Both the position numbers and the translations under genes were made by a program. A DNA stretch of 64,000 nucleotides from Isoetes taiwanensis (taxonomy: Eukaryota > Streptophyta > Lycopodiopsida > Isoetales > Isoetaceae), in the NCBI GenBank assembly GCA_021234155.1, contig JAJEKV010000101.1, positions 2,895,089 to 2,959,088 on the forward strand. The letters run 5' to 3'. The notes beneath the pieces were generated by a model that searched no databases, was not told the DNA's origin, and was given only the letters and a program-made list of their open reading frames with translations. Each line of letters opens with the position of its first letter. Position 1 is the first letter of the stretch. Positions 14,331-24,243 of the stretch are shown here, in pieces.

Positions 14331-15490
14331 CCTTTCATAAGGGACTGTACTTTACACTATACCATTAAGAACAAATATGCCCCAATTGACCGGGGATGAT
14401 TTGATGGATCACCGCAAGGAGCAAAAGGTCTTCTCCACGATAAATCTAAGGTCGCTATCACCGATCAGAATCAAGGAAGAGGACATCCGAGACTGTGATC
14501 TAGATATGGTCATTATGAGTTCACGTTGATGTCGCTTCTTTACTGTCCAATCCTCCAAAGAACCTTCATGAGGCCATTGAATGATGTTTTCTCCGGGCGA
14601 GTTCCTAGATACTTTACTCTCATAGTTTTTTGGTGACATTCCTAGTCTATAGCAAATCCTTAGAGGAGCATGTCCAAAAGACTTGAGAAAAGTACTTGAA
14701 AAGTTGAGGGAGGTGATCTTTTTTATGGTTATCCAAGTGTCACTCTCAAGAATGAAAAGAGTAGAGTACTTGTGGCATGTAATCACAAAATGTAAGGGGA
14801 TCTCCACCCACCCCTCGCAGAAAGATTGAAGCGGTGAATCGGATTGGGCACCCTCAAAGAACATACATGAAGTGAGGAGCTACGCTTAGCAGAGTATTAT
14901 AGTAGGAAGTTAAGAACTTTGCAAAGGTGGCAGCCCATTGACTGACCCTCACCAAAAGGTGAAAAGATAAAGGATTAGGGCCAATAGTAAAAGGAAGGCC
15001 CATGCAAAAGATTTAAGATATTAAAGGAAGCCTTTAACGACCGGGCGCTATGCCTTAGTCTTGCGTTATCCAAGCAAGGATAAGCTTGTAGCTTAATAAT
15101 GCATAAAGGCAAGATAGCAACCGAGCAAATTCTCATGCAGAGGGAAGGGTAGTCGCGATACTCCAAGAAGATGAACGATGCAGAAAGCAACGCTTTACCC
15201 CGCACTCATGACCACAAGAGCTTCCCGGCCACTGGGAGGGCCTTGAGAATCGGAGACACTACTTGTTGGGAAGAAAGTTCCAACTAGACATAGATCATCA
15301 AAAGCTCTCCCAAGTATTCACGCAAATTCACTCAACGGTGTAAAGGAGGTGGATGGAGTTTCTCAAGAGTACGCATCGGGGCCAGTCTATAAGCCGCAAG
15401 CTAAAATGTAGTAGCGTATGCGCGCCTCTAGGAGACCATTGAAGACAAGAACCCATTGCAACGCTTATATCACTCTCTCTCACAAGTGAG
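14331..15490 (+). pseudogene. Ty3/gypsy pol relic, copy A (RT and RNase H)
   Basis: Matches 47220-48358. Fragments of the RT palm ([15 protein letters not shown], the FFGD region near 14628) and of RNase H (around 15060-15420) appear in shifting frames. Large indels relative to copy B remove parts of both domains. Similarity ends at 15490, inside the linker after RNase H, which is the right border of the duplicated segment. Confidence 0.75.
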
Positions 15491-17024
15491 TATGTATGTG
15501 ATAGCAGCTCTTGGTTTCATAGTTGATTATTAGTTATGCTTTGTTGCTTTGTGGTTCATCTCATGTAACTTGCCCGCCAAGTTTATACTTGTTCTCACAT
15601 TATTCGCTTATGCAGGTTTTTCCTTACGTCTTGGTAACCCTTTTTAGCTTTCGTCACCCATCCCGCTTACATGCTCCATCCAAGTTCGCCTTGTCGGTTT
15701 TTGGTCCAAATTTGTCCCTTTAGCCTCCTATTGCTTTAGCACTTTAGCTTGTTCTTATCCCACCCAGTTTTGGTCATAGCTTCGGGTTTATCTCATTTGC
15801 CCTTTAGGGTCGCGGTCTTTTTCTTCGCGATCTTGTCCCTGTTTCTTCATTTCCCTTTTTCTTATTTTGCTCCTTTAATCTATTCTCGTTTTCTCTATTA
15901 CCCCCTTTTATTCTCTTCGTTTTGTGCTTTTAGGGCTGACATCATAGTCGCATCGTTTTTCTCCATTCATTCCTTTTATTCTTTTGGCTCTTTGCTTGTA
16001 TGGTTGGTTTGCCGATATGCTTTGGGGTCTTATCTCATGTGAGTTGGCTTTGTTAGGTTATATTCAATCTACTTTGTCCTTATTTGTTTAGTTTGTCTGC
16101 GGCGTTTATTGCCTCTAGAACCGTTAGCTTTCTTACTCGGTTCAACTTGTTTGACATGTTTGATCCGAAGTTTTTCTTGTCATTTTTTGTTTTCAAATTT
16201 GTACCATCAACTCCCTTTGCTTTTTAGCATTTCTTCTTGTCGGTCTTAATCTTTAGATCCCACTTATTTTTTATGTTTCTACTTTGTGTATTTGGTTTGT
16301 TCGATACGTGTTTTCTCCTTTTCTCTCCGCATTATGTCACGTGAATCTTTGTCTTCACTGCTTTGGCCATGGTATGCTGAGACCGCCTGGTAGGCAATAA
16401 TGAAAGATTAGCAGACGGAGATAAAAAACTTTTTTCTTGAGTGGCTGCGTCCATCTTTGCAAATGGACAAAGACGTACGTAAAAAGCAGACATGCACCAC
16501 ACCATCAGGTATGCATGTACTAAGGAAGTACACTAACTAATTAAAATAGTATTAATAGTGACTTGCCCTATGAGCCGAGATAGCAGAGATTAATAGATGA
16601 ACTCTTATTGCCCATCGGCATAGACAAGATGTCATAAATTACCGTGGAGAGATAAGCTTTGTTACCTACTTGAGCAGGGAGGAAGACGCATTAATAATAA
16701 AGTCTATAGCCTGCAGCATTTTAAGACAAAGATAAAGATAAACAATCAGAAAGGAAGAGCTGAAATAATAAGAGACTTTTGTGTGGGCTTGACCTCCATA
16801 AAGGATCGCATGAAATGACATCAGCTACACCCTTCGTGTATAATCTCATAGAAAATATCCAAGTACTAACGTAAAGACAATAAATAGGGAAAAAAGGGCT
16901 TATTACATTTCGCATACGTAACCGGCTCTCTGGGCGCTCGACCTCCGCTTTCACACTCAGTCCGCTTTTACATATCGGGTCTATAAGAAGCCGCAGCAGA
17001 CTCGCGAAAAGCAAATGGCGTGGA
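15491..17024. other. Unassigned DNA; pyrimidine-rich at 15520-16350
   Basis: No gene is recognised. From about 15520 to 16350 the plus strand is strongly T/C-rich, so open frames here encode only Phe/Leu/Ser-rich strings and are judged spurious. From 16380 to 17024 the composition is balanced and no coding frame or repeat was recognised. Confidence 0.5.
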
Positions 17025-17239
17025 AGGTACATCAAGATCTTAGCTGCTAGTTAATTAGCTCACCCTTTTTTGTGCATTATTTGCTTAATTAAGGGTGCCT
17101 CCAAAACGATTAAAATGTCAATTTCTTAAGTATTTCGCCTTCTTCTGTATTCTAGATATGTTTTGTTTGTTTTAGGTCATTTTGTGATTGGGTTTGTCTA
17201 TCGTGCATGAGAACAATGGTGTTTTTAGTGCTTGTCCTT

Positions 17240-17420
17240 TTTAGCCTATGCGCGATAGACACAAAATCTTTTTTCTTTTTTTATGCGCCGCATAGACACA
17301 AATCTTTTTTTCGTAAGCTTTTGCCTATCTTGCCAAGATAGACACAAAGCTTTTTCTCAAGCTTGACTATCGCATGGGCCTTTTTAATCTGATCCTATGC
17401 GCGCATGGGCATTACACTTT
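17240..17420. repeat. Cluster of CTATGCGCGCATAG-type palindromes
   Basis: Several versions of a palindrome followed by ACACAAA-TCTTTTT occur here: near 17245, 17282, 17323-17339 (a variant with CTATCTTG-CCAAGATAG), 17367 and 17395. Perfect 14-bp copies lie at 19810-19823 and 20335-20348, and partial copies near 19757-19765 and 21067-21075. The flanking ACACAAA is also repeated, so the repeating unit is longer than the palindrome. Confidence 0.6.
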
Positions 17421-19657
17421 TTACTAAAGGTCGCTATGGGGGAGAAAAGATTTTCTCAATTGGTTGGCTATGCGCTGCGAAAGTTTTAATACCTTACTAT
17501 TTTTAATATTTCGGAAGAAGAGAAACCTTTGTAACGGGTAGCCGGGGATGATGAAGGTGGATCCTCCCGGAGGCAGCCCGTGAAGAGGAGGACGACGGGC
17601 GACAAGAGTCGATGCGCCGCTCCAAGTCAAAATTCTTGGATTTGGAAGATGGTCCCATTTTGTAAGGATCAACAGGTTGCTTGTCGTGGGGTACCGGATG
17701 ATCTAAATCGGGCAGATTTTTGTATTTGTACATTTGTTCGAGACCGGCAAGCAAACACAAGACCTCGAAAGCTTTAAGATGTGACGAGGGCTCCGTGGAT
17801 GTTGGTCTGTTTGGTATGTTCCACATCAAGTGCACAACCACCACCAAGGGCAGGTTGAACATGTATATTCCGTGGGGATAGTTCATTTTTTGCTGAAGCT
17901 TGTCTTCTCTAGAAGATATGCAAGGCTACATTCAGCAAGAATGAAGAGTAAAATTGTAAGTGTTATTTTCCCTTGCAGAAGACTGCACCAACGGTTTGGT
18001 CTATGACATCATAGGTTTTACGGCGGGATCTTCTTCTATACTAAAGGATCTTCTTTTTGAACAAAAGGATGCTCATAAGTTCTAGCACCTCCCCGCTAAG
18101 CCTGCTGGGATGCCATGCCTCAAGTTGCTGCCTAAATCATCCCTGCACTCTAAACTGTTGAGGTGGCAACATTGATGAAGATGAACCGGGATCCCTAATC
18201 CGAGGAAGAGGAAGAGTTTGAGGTTGAAGTGGTGGAGAGGCCAAAAAAGAAAGCCAAAAGAAATTATTACAAGGCAGCCCGGTGACCCATTAATCGCCTC
18301 CACCAACTAGCAAGGCATCAAAAAGCCACTAAGGTAGTTTTGCCTCCAAAGACCGGGTACAAGGATTGCCAAGAAGGGAAAAAGACATGGCTTCTAGGAA
18401 GCTCAAGAAATTGAGAGCCGAGATGTCGGGTGCCGGGATCATGCACCGCAGGTGATTGTGTTAAGTTGTGCCCAAAGGATGAGTCACGGTGAGAAACCTT
18501 TGGGGTGAGAAAAATTTACTCACGGTCATTTATACGCTCTTAAAGAACGATAAAGGGACAGACCAAATGCGCTACAAAGACCGACATTTGCATTGTTGAT
18601 CCCTTCCGGTGCATGGAAAGGGATTTGTTTGTAAAGGAAGAGGATGAAAGCTTCTGTGTATTTTGTTTTGGGTGGCACTCCATGCTTTTAAGGCAAGAAG
18701 GCAGCTTTATAAAGAAACTAAAGAACATTGCTTCTCTCAAATATTTGCATTTGTTTACGTGGGTGTTATTCTTCGACCACGAAGCCAAGTTGCTTGCTAC
18801 GAGCCACAATGTGGACAATGAATATCGGATGAGCATGAGCTTCAACCGACAAAATTAAGTTTATGCATAAGGAATAACAGCTTTTTTAGGTCGAGCATAA
18901 GGGTGACAAAGATATAAAGGATGATCAAAACCTTTATCCGGCTCTTAAAGAGCGGTGTGCTCTGAGTCTTTGCTTTAACATACAACTCCAGCGATGCGAG
19001 CATCTCTTACGAGAATAACGACAACTACTTCCAACTAGCTTTTAGGCATGGACGCAAGATAAGATAACTTTCTTCTCAAGTTCTTTGACCATCTGCAGAT
19101 AGTCTGTTCAGTTTTTCTTACCTTTATTTCTTTCTTGTTCCTTTTAGGTCACGGGAGCTTCAAAAAAAAAAATTTGATATGTTTTTTGAGGGTACACTAA
19201 AATCAAAGGAAAGGTGAAGGATCCAAAAAGAAAAAACCCGAACCCCGCAAAACTGAATGACATGGGTATCATGGTCCGGAGGGAAATGCACGTGGTTTAG
19301 AAAAAATAGAAAAAAGTTTGTGAGGTGGTGCTGTAAGGTGGTCAATGGCCACTTTACCTTGGAGGAGATGCGGGGTGAATTCAAGCAATGAAGTTAAATT
19401 CGATCCAAAACACTAGCCGGTTCTTGTTGGTAGTTTACGTTCTAGAGTTTTAAGACTCCTTACTTTTTGCAGGCCAAAGGATTGTGCACTCTTGTCGAAA
19501 GACAACTCATGGTCCACCTTAATCGTGACACATTGGAAAAAGTTAAAGAATTATACCCTACTTGGTCAGTCGGATGAAAAAGATAAACCAATACGGCCAA
19601 TTTTCCTAACGGGTAAAATTTGTTGTTCCCCTACTTATCTTGTTGTGTGCCTAGATG

Positions 19658-19823
19658 GTAGCATAGCACTACAAGAAGTCCGTTAACGTGGTGCTATCTT
19701 GGCATAGGCTGATAATTCGGAACTTTTGTTTTCTTCTTCTTACTAAAGCTGTTTTCTTGTTGTGTGGAGTAAAAGCGCATAGCACCACAAGAAGTCCGTT
19801 ACTGTGTTGCTATGCGCGCATAG
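19658..19823. repeat. Two related hairpins (CATAGCAC...GTGCTATG type)
   Basis: GCATAGCAC-TACAAGAAGTCCGTTA is followed by GTGGTGCTAT at 19658-19698. The same arrangement recurs at 19777-19823 (GCATAGCACCACAAG, then CCGTTA, then TGTGTTGCTATGC). Each forms a short stem of about 9-13 bp around the same loop, GAAGTCCGTTA. Confidence 0.6.
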
Positions 19824-20334
19824 GAAGAAACTTTGCACTTTCGTCTTCTTGTTCTTACTAAAGGCGTGTTACGTGGTTTTAAAAAAAATAAGGACCCGAT
19901 GGCGCTTGGGAGTTTTTAACATGGTTAGACTTGCTAAGGAAAATGGCGTAAAGCTAAAGAAGAAGGAAGAAGCTGAGCAAAGTTTTGTACCAACAGAATT
20001 TGAAAGGTTTGACATGTTTGGTCAGAATTGTTTATACCAAATATATCATGGAAATTGTGTCAAACTTGACCATACATTGAAATCTGGCAATTATTAGTTT
20101 GTGTATTGCTGATATTCCTTATGGGTTCAAGCTACGATAGTCGAGGGAGATGATTCTCCATTTACTTATGCTCAATTTGATTCTTTCTTGAGTCGTTTAG
20201 GTCAAAATAAATCCGCACCGCTTTGGAGGATAATAGTTTTTCATTCAAGTAATCAGGCAGGTGGTACAAGCTGCAATGAGAGAGCACTGCAAAGCTGGTT
20301 ACAAGCCAGCCATTTGGTAAGTTATTTCTTTTTG

Positions 20335-20348
20335 CTATGCGCGCATAG
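20335..20348. repeat. Perfect 14-bp palindrome inside a small intron
   Basis: CTATGCGCGCATAG reads the same on both strands. It sits in a 62-nt intron-like interval (20317-20378) between a consensus donor and acceptor. Confidence 0.75.
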
Positions 20349-20600
20349 CACACAATAACTCATTGGTTGCGGTTGCAGGTTGAAGACGAATGTAAGAGGA
20401 AATGGCGGTGGTGCAAGGCTTATAAATGTTTGGGAACAGATGCACATTGGTTACCACATCATTGGTGGGCAGAGAAGCATTTTGCACTATAATACTGCTG
20501 GAATGGATTTATGCAATCGTTTCAATTCAGATCATTGAAATTAAGACCGATTACACGAGTCATTATAGTCAATCCCCTATCAAAAGCCTCTTGACTTATT

Positions 20601-21938
20601 AATACCCTTTTAGAGATGTTTTCACGGCCGGTGGACCGGGTCGTCGATGCACCTTCGGTGGGGACCACCTTGGCGTGTGCTTTAAAAATTCGAATCGCCT
20701 TGTAATTGATTTTGATAAGGATTCTGTGGTTTATATAAAATCCAGAATAAGTTCTCTCGCATGACCTCCCGGATGAAATGCGGGGAGGTTGGCCTTAGGA
20801 TAAGGATGGTAATCCCGCCAGACTTCAAGCTCGAGCCTTTGCCGCCACTCACCGGGAACACCAACGATCCGCCGAAGTTACGTCGAGAGCTTGTTCCTCG
20901 TGTAAGAAGAGCTTCAAAAGGTTGTGGAAGAGAAGGATGCCTCGCATTAACGAGGAAGTTAATCTGACGGCTCTACTAAGGTTCCCTCTCCTCCAGTTCT
21001 CGATGGCGAACTTGTTCACAAAGGATCCTCCCTCTTGATATTTAATGTGTGCTAAAAAGGACATTTTTAAGTGCGGCGCATAGACATTCTTCCTTCCTTT
21101 TGTATTTTTGTGTCGTAAGAAGTGCATCTTCTTAGTGTGTCTTAACACAAAAATCGTCAGCTCAGCTTTTAGAATTGGCCATATTTGGAATGCAACTTTA
21201 TTTTTTTTGGTATTTTTTTTAAATGGTCAAACTGGCTTAATTTCGTTTTTTGAAAAAGGAATAAGCAATTGCACCCACAGGTCATTAGTGCGTTTGCCGC
21301 GTCACCTTGTTTGATCCCAAAGGTCAACCAATGTCTACCCATTTTTCCTCAGTGCCTCCACGGTATTCTTGATGTTCAGCGGGTTCCATGTTGACCAAAT
21401 ACCAACTTCGAAATAACCTAAATGCCTCATCTAGCATCTCTCCTTCAAGTGCGATTAGTGGATAGATCCACTTGGAATTTGATTCTCGGTGTCGGTGAAA
21501 CCCGACGGAGCCACTTTATTTTTGGAAAAGTCCTACAAAGAACTCCATTTTAGGTCAAATCGTCCAACCTTCTTAGAAACACAAGGGAAGCTGAAACATC
21601 AAACATGTATCCGGTCAGCAAGATATGATTAATATGCACACCCTTATATTATACATTTACCAATAATACAAACGCCCGGACATGATTTGTATTAGCTTTA
21701 ACCAAATCGCACTTTCGGCGTGATTTAGTCTAACAATGAAATGTAATCAAAGCACGTTTGGCGCGATTTAATTCAAACTGAAGATAAACTAAATCATGTG
21801 TGACGCGATTTCATCTGCAAGGCGAGCAATACTAAGTACATACAATGGCGTCTGCCATACCTATCATCTTCGGTTTATTTGCCGCCGGTCGGGACACATC
21901 TCCCCTTCGCCATCCTTATCTTATCTTCGTTAAAATTG
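20601..21938. other. Unassigned DNA with a possible promoter and a repeat block
   Basis: TTATATAAAA at 20731-20740 resembles a TATA box 20 bp before an ATG at 20761, whose frame (20761-20967) encodes 68 residues rich in Pro and Arg with no recognised family. At about 21653-21840 there are three degenerate units around GGCG(C/T)GATTTA. No gene is assigned. Confidence 0.3.
21653..21840. repeat. Degenerate repeats around GGCGCGATTTAATT
   Basis: Three or four units contain (G/A)CG(T/C)GATTTA, two of them preceded by AAAGCACG or CGCACTT. They resemble, but are not identical to, the subterminal repeats of the transposon at 23870-31750 (AAAGCACGCCTGGCGTGAATT). They may mark the end of a related element whose partner end I could not find. 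Confidence 0.4.
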
Positions 21939-22571
21939 TTATTTTCTATTGGTTAGTTTCACGTCCTTCACAATTGACATTATTTTAGTGTTGATTTGGC
22001 AAATCCCAGAATCACTAAGGTCGCTTGGGTTATCAATGGCCCCTTCTCTCTCGGTTGCCTTATCAATTAAATCCTTGTTAAACTGTGAATCTATTGTATT
22101 GTTGGTTGCATCACCCGCAAGGGAGGCAAGGATATCCCTCATGTTCGCATTATCACACTACTTTGAGCAGCCAGTTTAGCAGCTAGTTGCTCATTACTTT
22201 CCTTATCGGTCCCGGATTACTAGTTAAGCTCACCGGAACCATCGTCCATTTTGAGTTGGACAAGTCCACCAGGCTTTTGATTGCTAAAGATTTCAGGGTT
22301 GCCATAAGGGCATTTAGGAGATTTGGCAAAGTACAAGCATGATGAATGGTTTAAGGCAGTCTTTTGTCTTCTCATCACTCACAAAACAATGACATCTTCT
22401 AACACCCATTAGAGCCTCGAGGCACGTATAATCTCAACATGAAGCTCCAAACGCGTTGTGTCAATTAGGATTTTTTATTTAAGGGGCACTTCTCCTTGGT
22501 TAGTAGCCCGTGCCAGTCTCACCACTTAGGAGAGGGGTCCGATCCTCATCCTCTTCGATTCATCCTCATCC

Positions 22572-22631
22572 CCGATCCACGATCGATCGATCCCGATCCC
22601 CGATCGATCCCGATCCGATCGATCGACCCGT
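22572..22631. repeat. CGATC-rich simple repeat
   Basis: A run of overlapping GATCGATC / CCCGATCC units covering about 60 bp, itself largely self-complementary. It looks like slippage of a CGATC core. No coding role is evident. Confidence 0.75.
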
Positions 22632-22679
22632 ATGATAGAATATAGTTGTTAAGTCTGGATCATCTAGAAGAAAACATTT

Positions 22680-23829
22680 TCATGCACTGCTTTTGTCACT
22701 CTTGGCTTTAGCATTATCATATTCCTCATTTGACAGCATAGATATCATAATGAAGATCACATATGCCATCTCCAGTGCTCTTCGCAGCTCATTATCCCTA
22801 ACATCAGATATTAGGCATCCCTCCCTAATAACTTTGAGGCACTCCAGATCATGAGCAGCAGATAGTGCATGTAGATGTGAGTCACCTGAAGGACAAACGA
22901 TGACAATAGTAAAGGACCTCTCAGCTGTCAATCCTTTACAGCTGGTAAAGAAGATGATATAGTCCTTCTGGTTCATCTCCATGTCTCCTCTCCTACCTCT
23001 CTGTCCAATACAAAGAGTGATATGTTTCTAAGGCAAGTAGTTGATTTTGGCAAGAGACCTTTGTACCCAATGGAGACTGACTACTGGACAGTGTCTTCTT
23101 CTCCAATAATCTTCTTCATACTTTTCTTCTCAACTCGACCAGTATCTTAGGGGGCAGAGTCTCTTTATGTTTTACATTTTTAGCCTTCCAATTCTTTAGG
23201 AAGTCCTTTAACCAAAATACAAACTTCTTAATGTCATCATTACTGACCTTGTACTTGTCCAGCAATCCAAATTCAGATAATGCAACATCCATCAATAGCC
23301 TTTATAATTCGGTTCCTATAGTTGTCTTGTACGTACATCCTTCACATGGCTGCAGCACTCATGAACGAAGGACATCCTATCCTTAGCGAAAGCACTCTTC
23401 TTGTACAAGGCTTCCTTCTTCAGGAACTGGTTTAAAACCCAAATGGTCTCAGTGTCGTCTAGCCCTTGAGTCATTTTCATCTCTGTTACATTCAAGTCAA
23501 AGATGCTTACATCAACAGTATCTGACAGCTTCTTTTGTGCATAAGCGTCACAGAATTCATTCCACGCCATACTACCTCCTTAAAAAAGGCAATCTTATAC
23601 GAGTCTGTTGGACTTGACATGCTAGATGTGTTATCAGAAGGATCTGCATTGTCATCACTACCTTTTTTCTTCGATTTTCTTGCAGTCTTTTTCGTCTCCT
23701 GTATAATTGTCTGCGACAGACTCCGCTCCAGCAGCTTGAATGCCTCAGACTTTGACCCGCCCTTTCTCGTGGGTAATGGGCAGCCATATTCCATCCATTC
23801 TTGACGGGCATGGCGCAGTTACTCGGCAT
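22680..23829 (-). CDS. RGG gene 3' exons (broken)
   Basis: After an acceptor (TACTATTGTAG, just above 23865) the minus strand reads LRHARQEWMEYGCPLPTR, then a Lys/Ser-rich linker (23794-23590). After a shift comes WNEFCDAYAQKKLSDTVDV (23570-23316), then LLDKYKVSNDDIKKFVFW (about 23270-23170) and a final block to 22680. A TAA stands in frame near 23819 and two or three frameshifts separate the blocks. No family was recognised. Confidence 0.4.
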
Positions 23830-23872
23830 ATGGACTACAATAGTACAGAAATTGGATCAGTATCTTAGAACA

Positions 23873-24106
23873 GAAACACGCCTAACGCGAATTGAATTGA
23901 TTTAAAAGCACGCCTGTTAACACAATTCATGTCAGGCGGTGTCCTCACATCAACGCAATTCGTGCCAGACGTGCTTTACGCTATGTAGAAAGTATGCCTG
24001 GTGCGAATTGAATTGATCAACATAGAAAGCACGCCTGGCGTGAATTGAATTGAATTAAAAGCACGCCTATTAACGCAATTCACGCCAGACGTACTTTTAA
24101 ATCAAA
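23873..24106. repeat. Left subterminal repeat block of the transposon
   Basis: Six or so units of about 20-30 bp around CACGCCTGGCGTG in both orientations, separated by AATTGAATTGATTTAAAAG. The core is a near-perfect inverted repeat. Such arrays often bind transposase; that role is inferred. Confidence 0.75.
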
Positions 24107-24134
24107 GGTCTAAGTTAGATATTGGGGTACAAAA
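24107..24134 (+). repeat. Left 28-bp terminal inverted repeat
   Basis: Starts GGTCTAAGTTAGATATTGGG and ends GTACAAAA. It is the exact reverse complement of 31604-31631 with no mismatch. Confidence 0.9.
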
Positions 24135-24243
24135 GCACCCGTCCGGACGCTCTGCTTTTCGTGCTTGATCTGCTGTGTTTGGGGGTGCTTGGAGAGCGGG
24201 AACACGATGATCCGTTTTTAGCAAATTGCTTAGGATCGATGAC

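Larger units (their letters stand above)
1..15490 (+). repeat. Large direct duplication, copy A (about 15.5 kb)
   Basis: The sequence runs collinear with 33101-48360. Position 1 matches 33101 inside a TRIM element, and similarity stops at about 15490 after a shared run ending GAGTATG. The left border lies outside the window, so the duplicated unit may be longer. Small indels and substitutions are very frequent. Many fall in CAG, CTG, CCG or CGG triplets and in homopolymers, and copy A is usually the version that breaks reading frames. The pair could be a true segmental duplication, or two haplotypes placed in tandem by the assembler. The similarity is seen directly; the cause is inferred. Confidence 0.9.
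17025..20600 (+). pseudogene. Broken unidentified gene with exon-like blocks
   Basis: Several coding-like blocks occur on the plus strand: 17535-17777 (Arg/Gly/Ser-rich), 18613-18858, 19492-19686, 19921-20095 (Lys/Glu-rich) and about 20138-20316. The last ends at a good donor (CATTTG/GTAAGTT); a 62-nt intron (20317-20378) with acceptor TTGCAG leads into a block rich in Trp, His and Cys (about 20379-20505). A later phrase, LKLRPITRVIIVNPL, sits near 20535-20580. The blocks do not join into one frame and I do not recognise the family; a transposase is possible. The gaps contain copies of the CTATGCGCGCATAG palindrome. Confidence 0.3.

Noticed and set aside
14409-14864. 151-residue minus-strand frame
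   Set aside because: It is antisense to the Ty3 RT relic of copy A and opened only by indels; copy B has no equivalent.
15523-16042. Possible membrane protein (Phe/Leu/Ser-rich frames)
   Set aside because: The T/C-rich composition gives hydrophobic codons in every plus frame. There is no start context, intron signal or family pattern.
16380-17024. Plastid or mitochondrial DNA insertion
   Set aside because: A few phrases looked organelle-like at first, but no organelle gene could be read on either strand.
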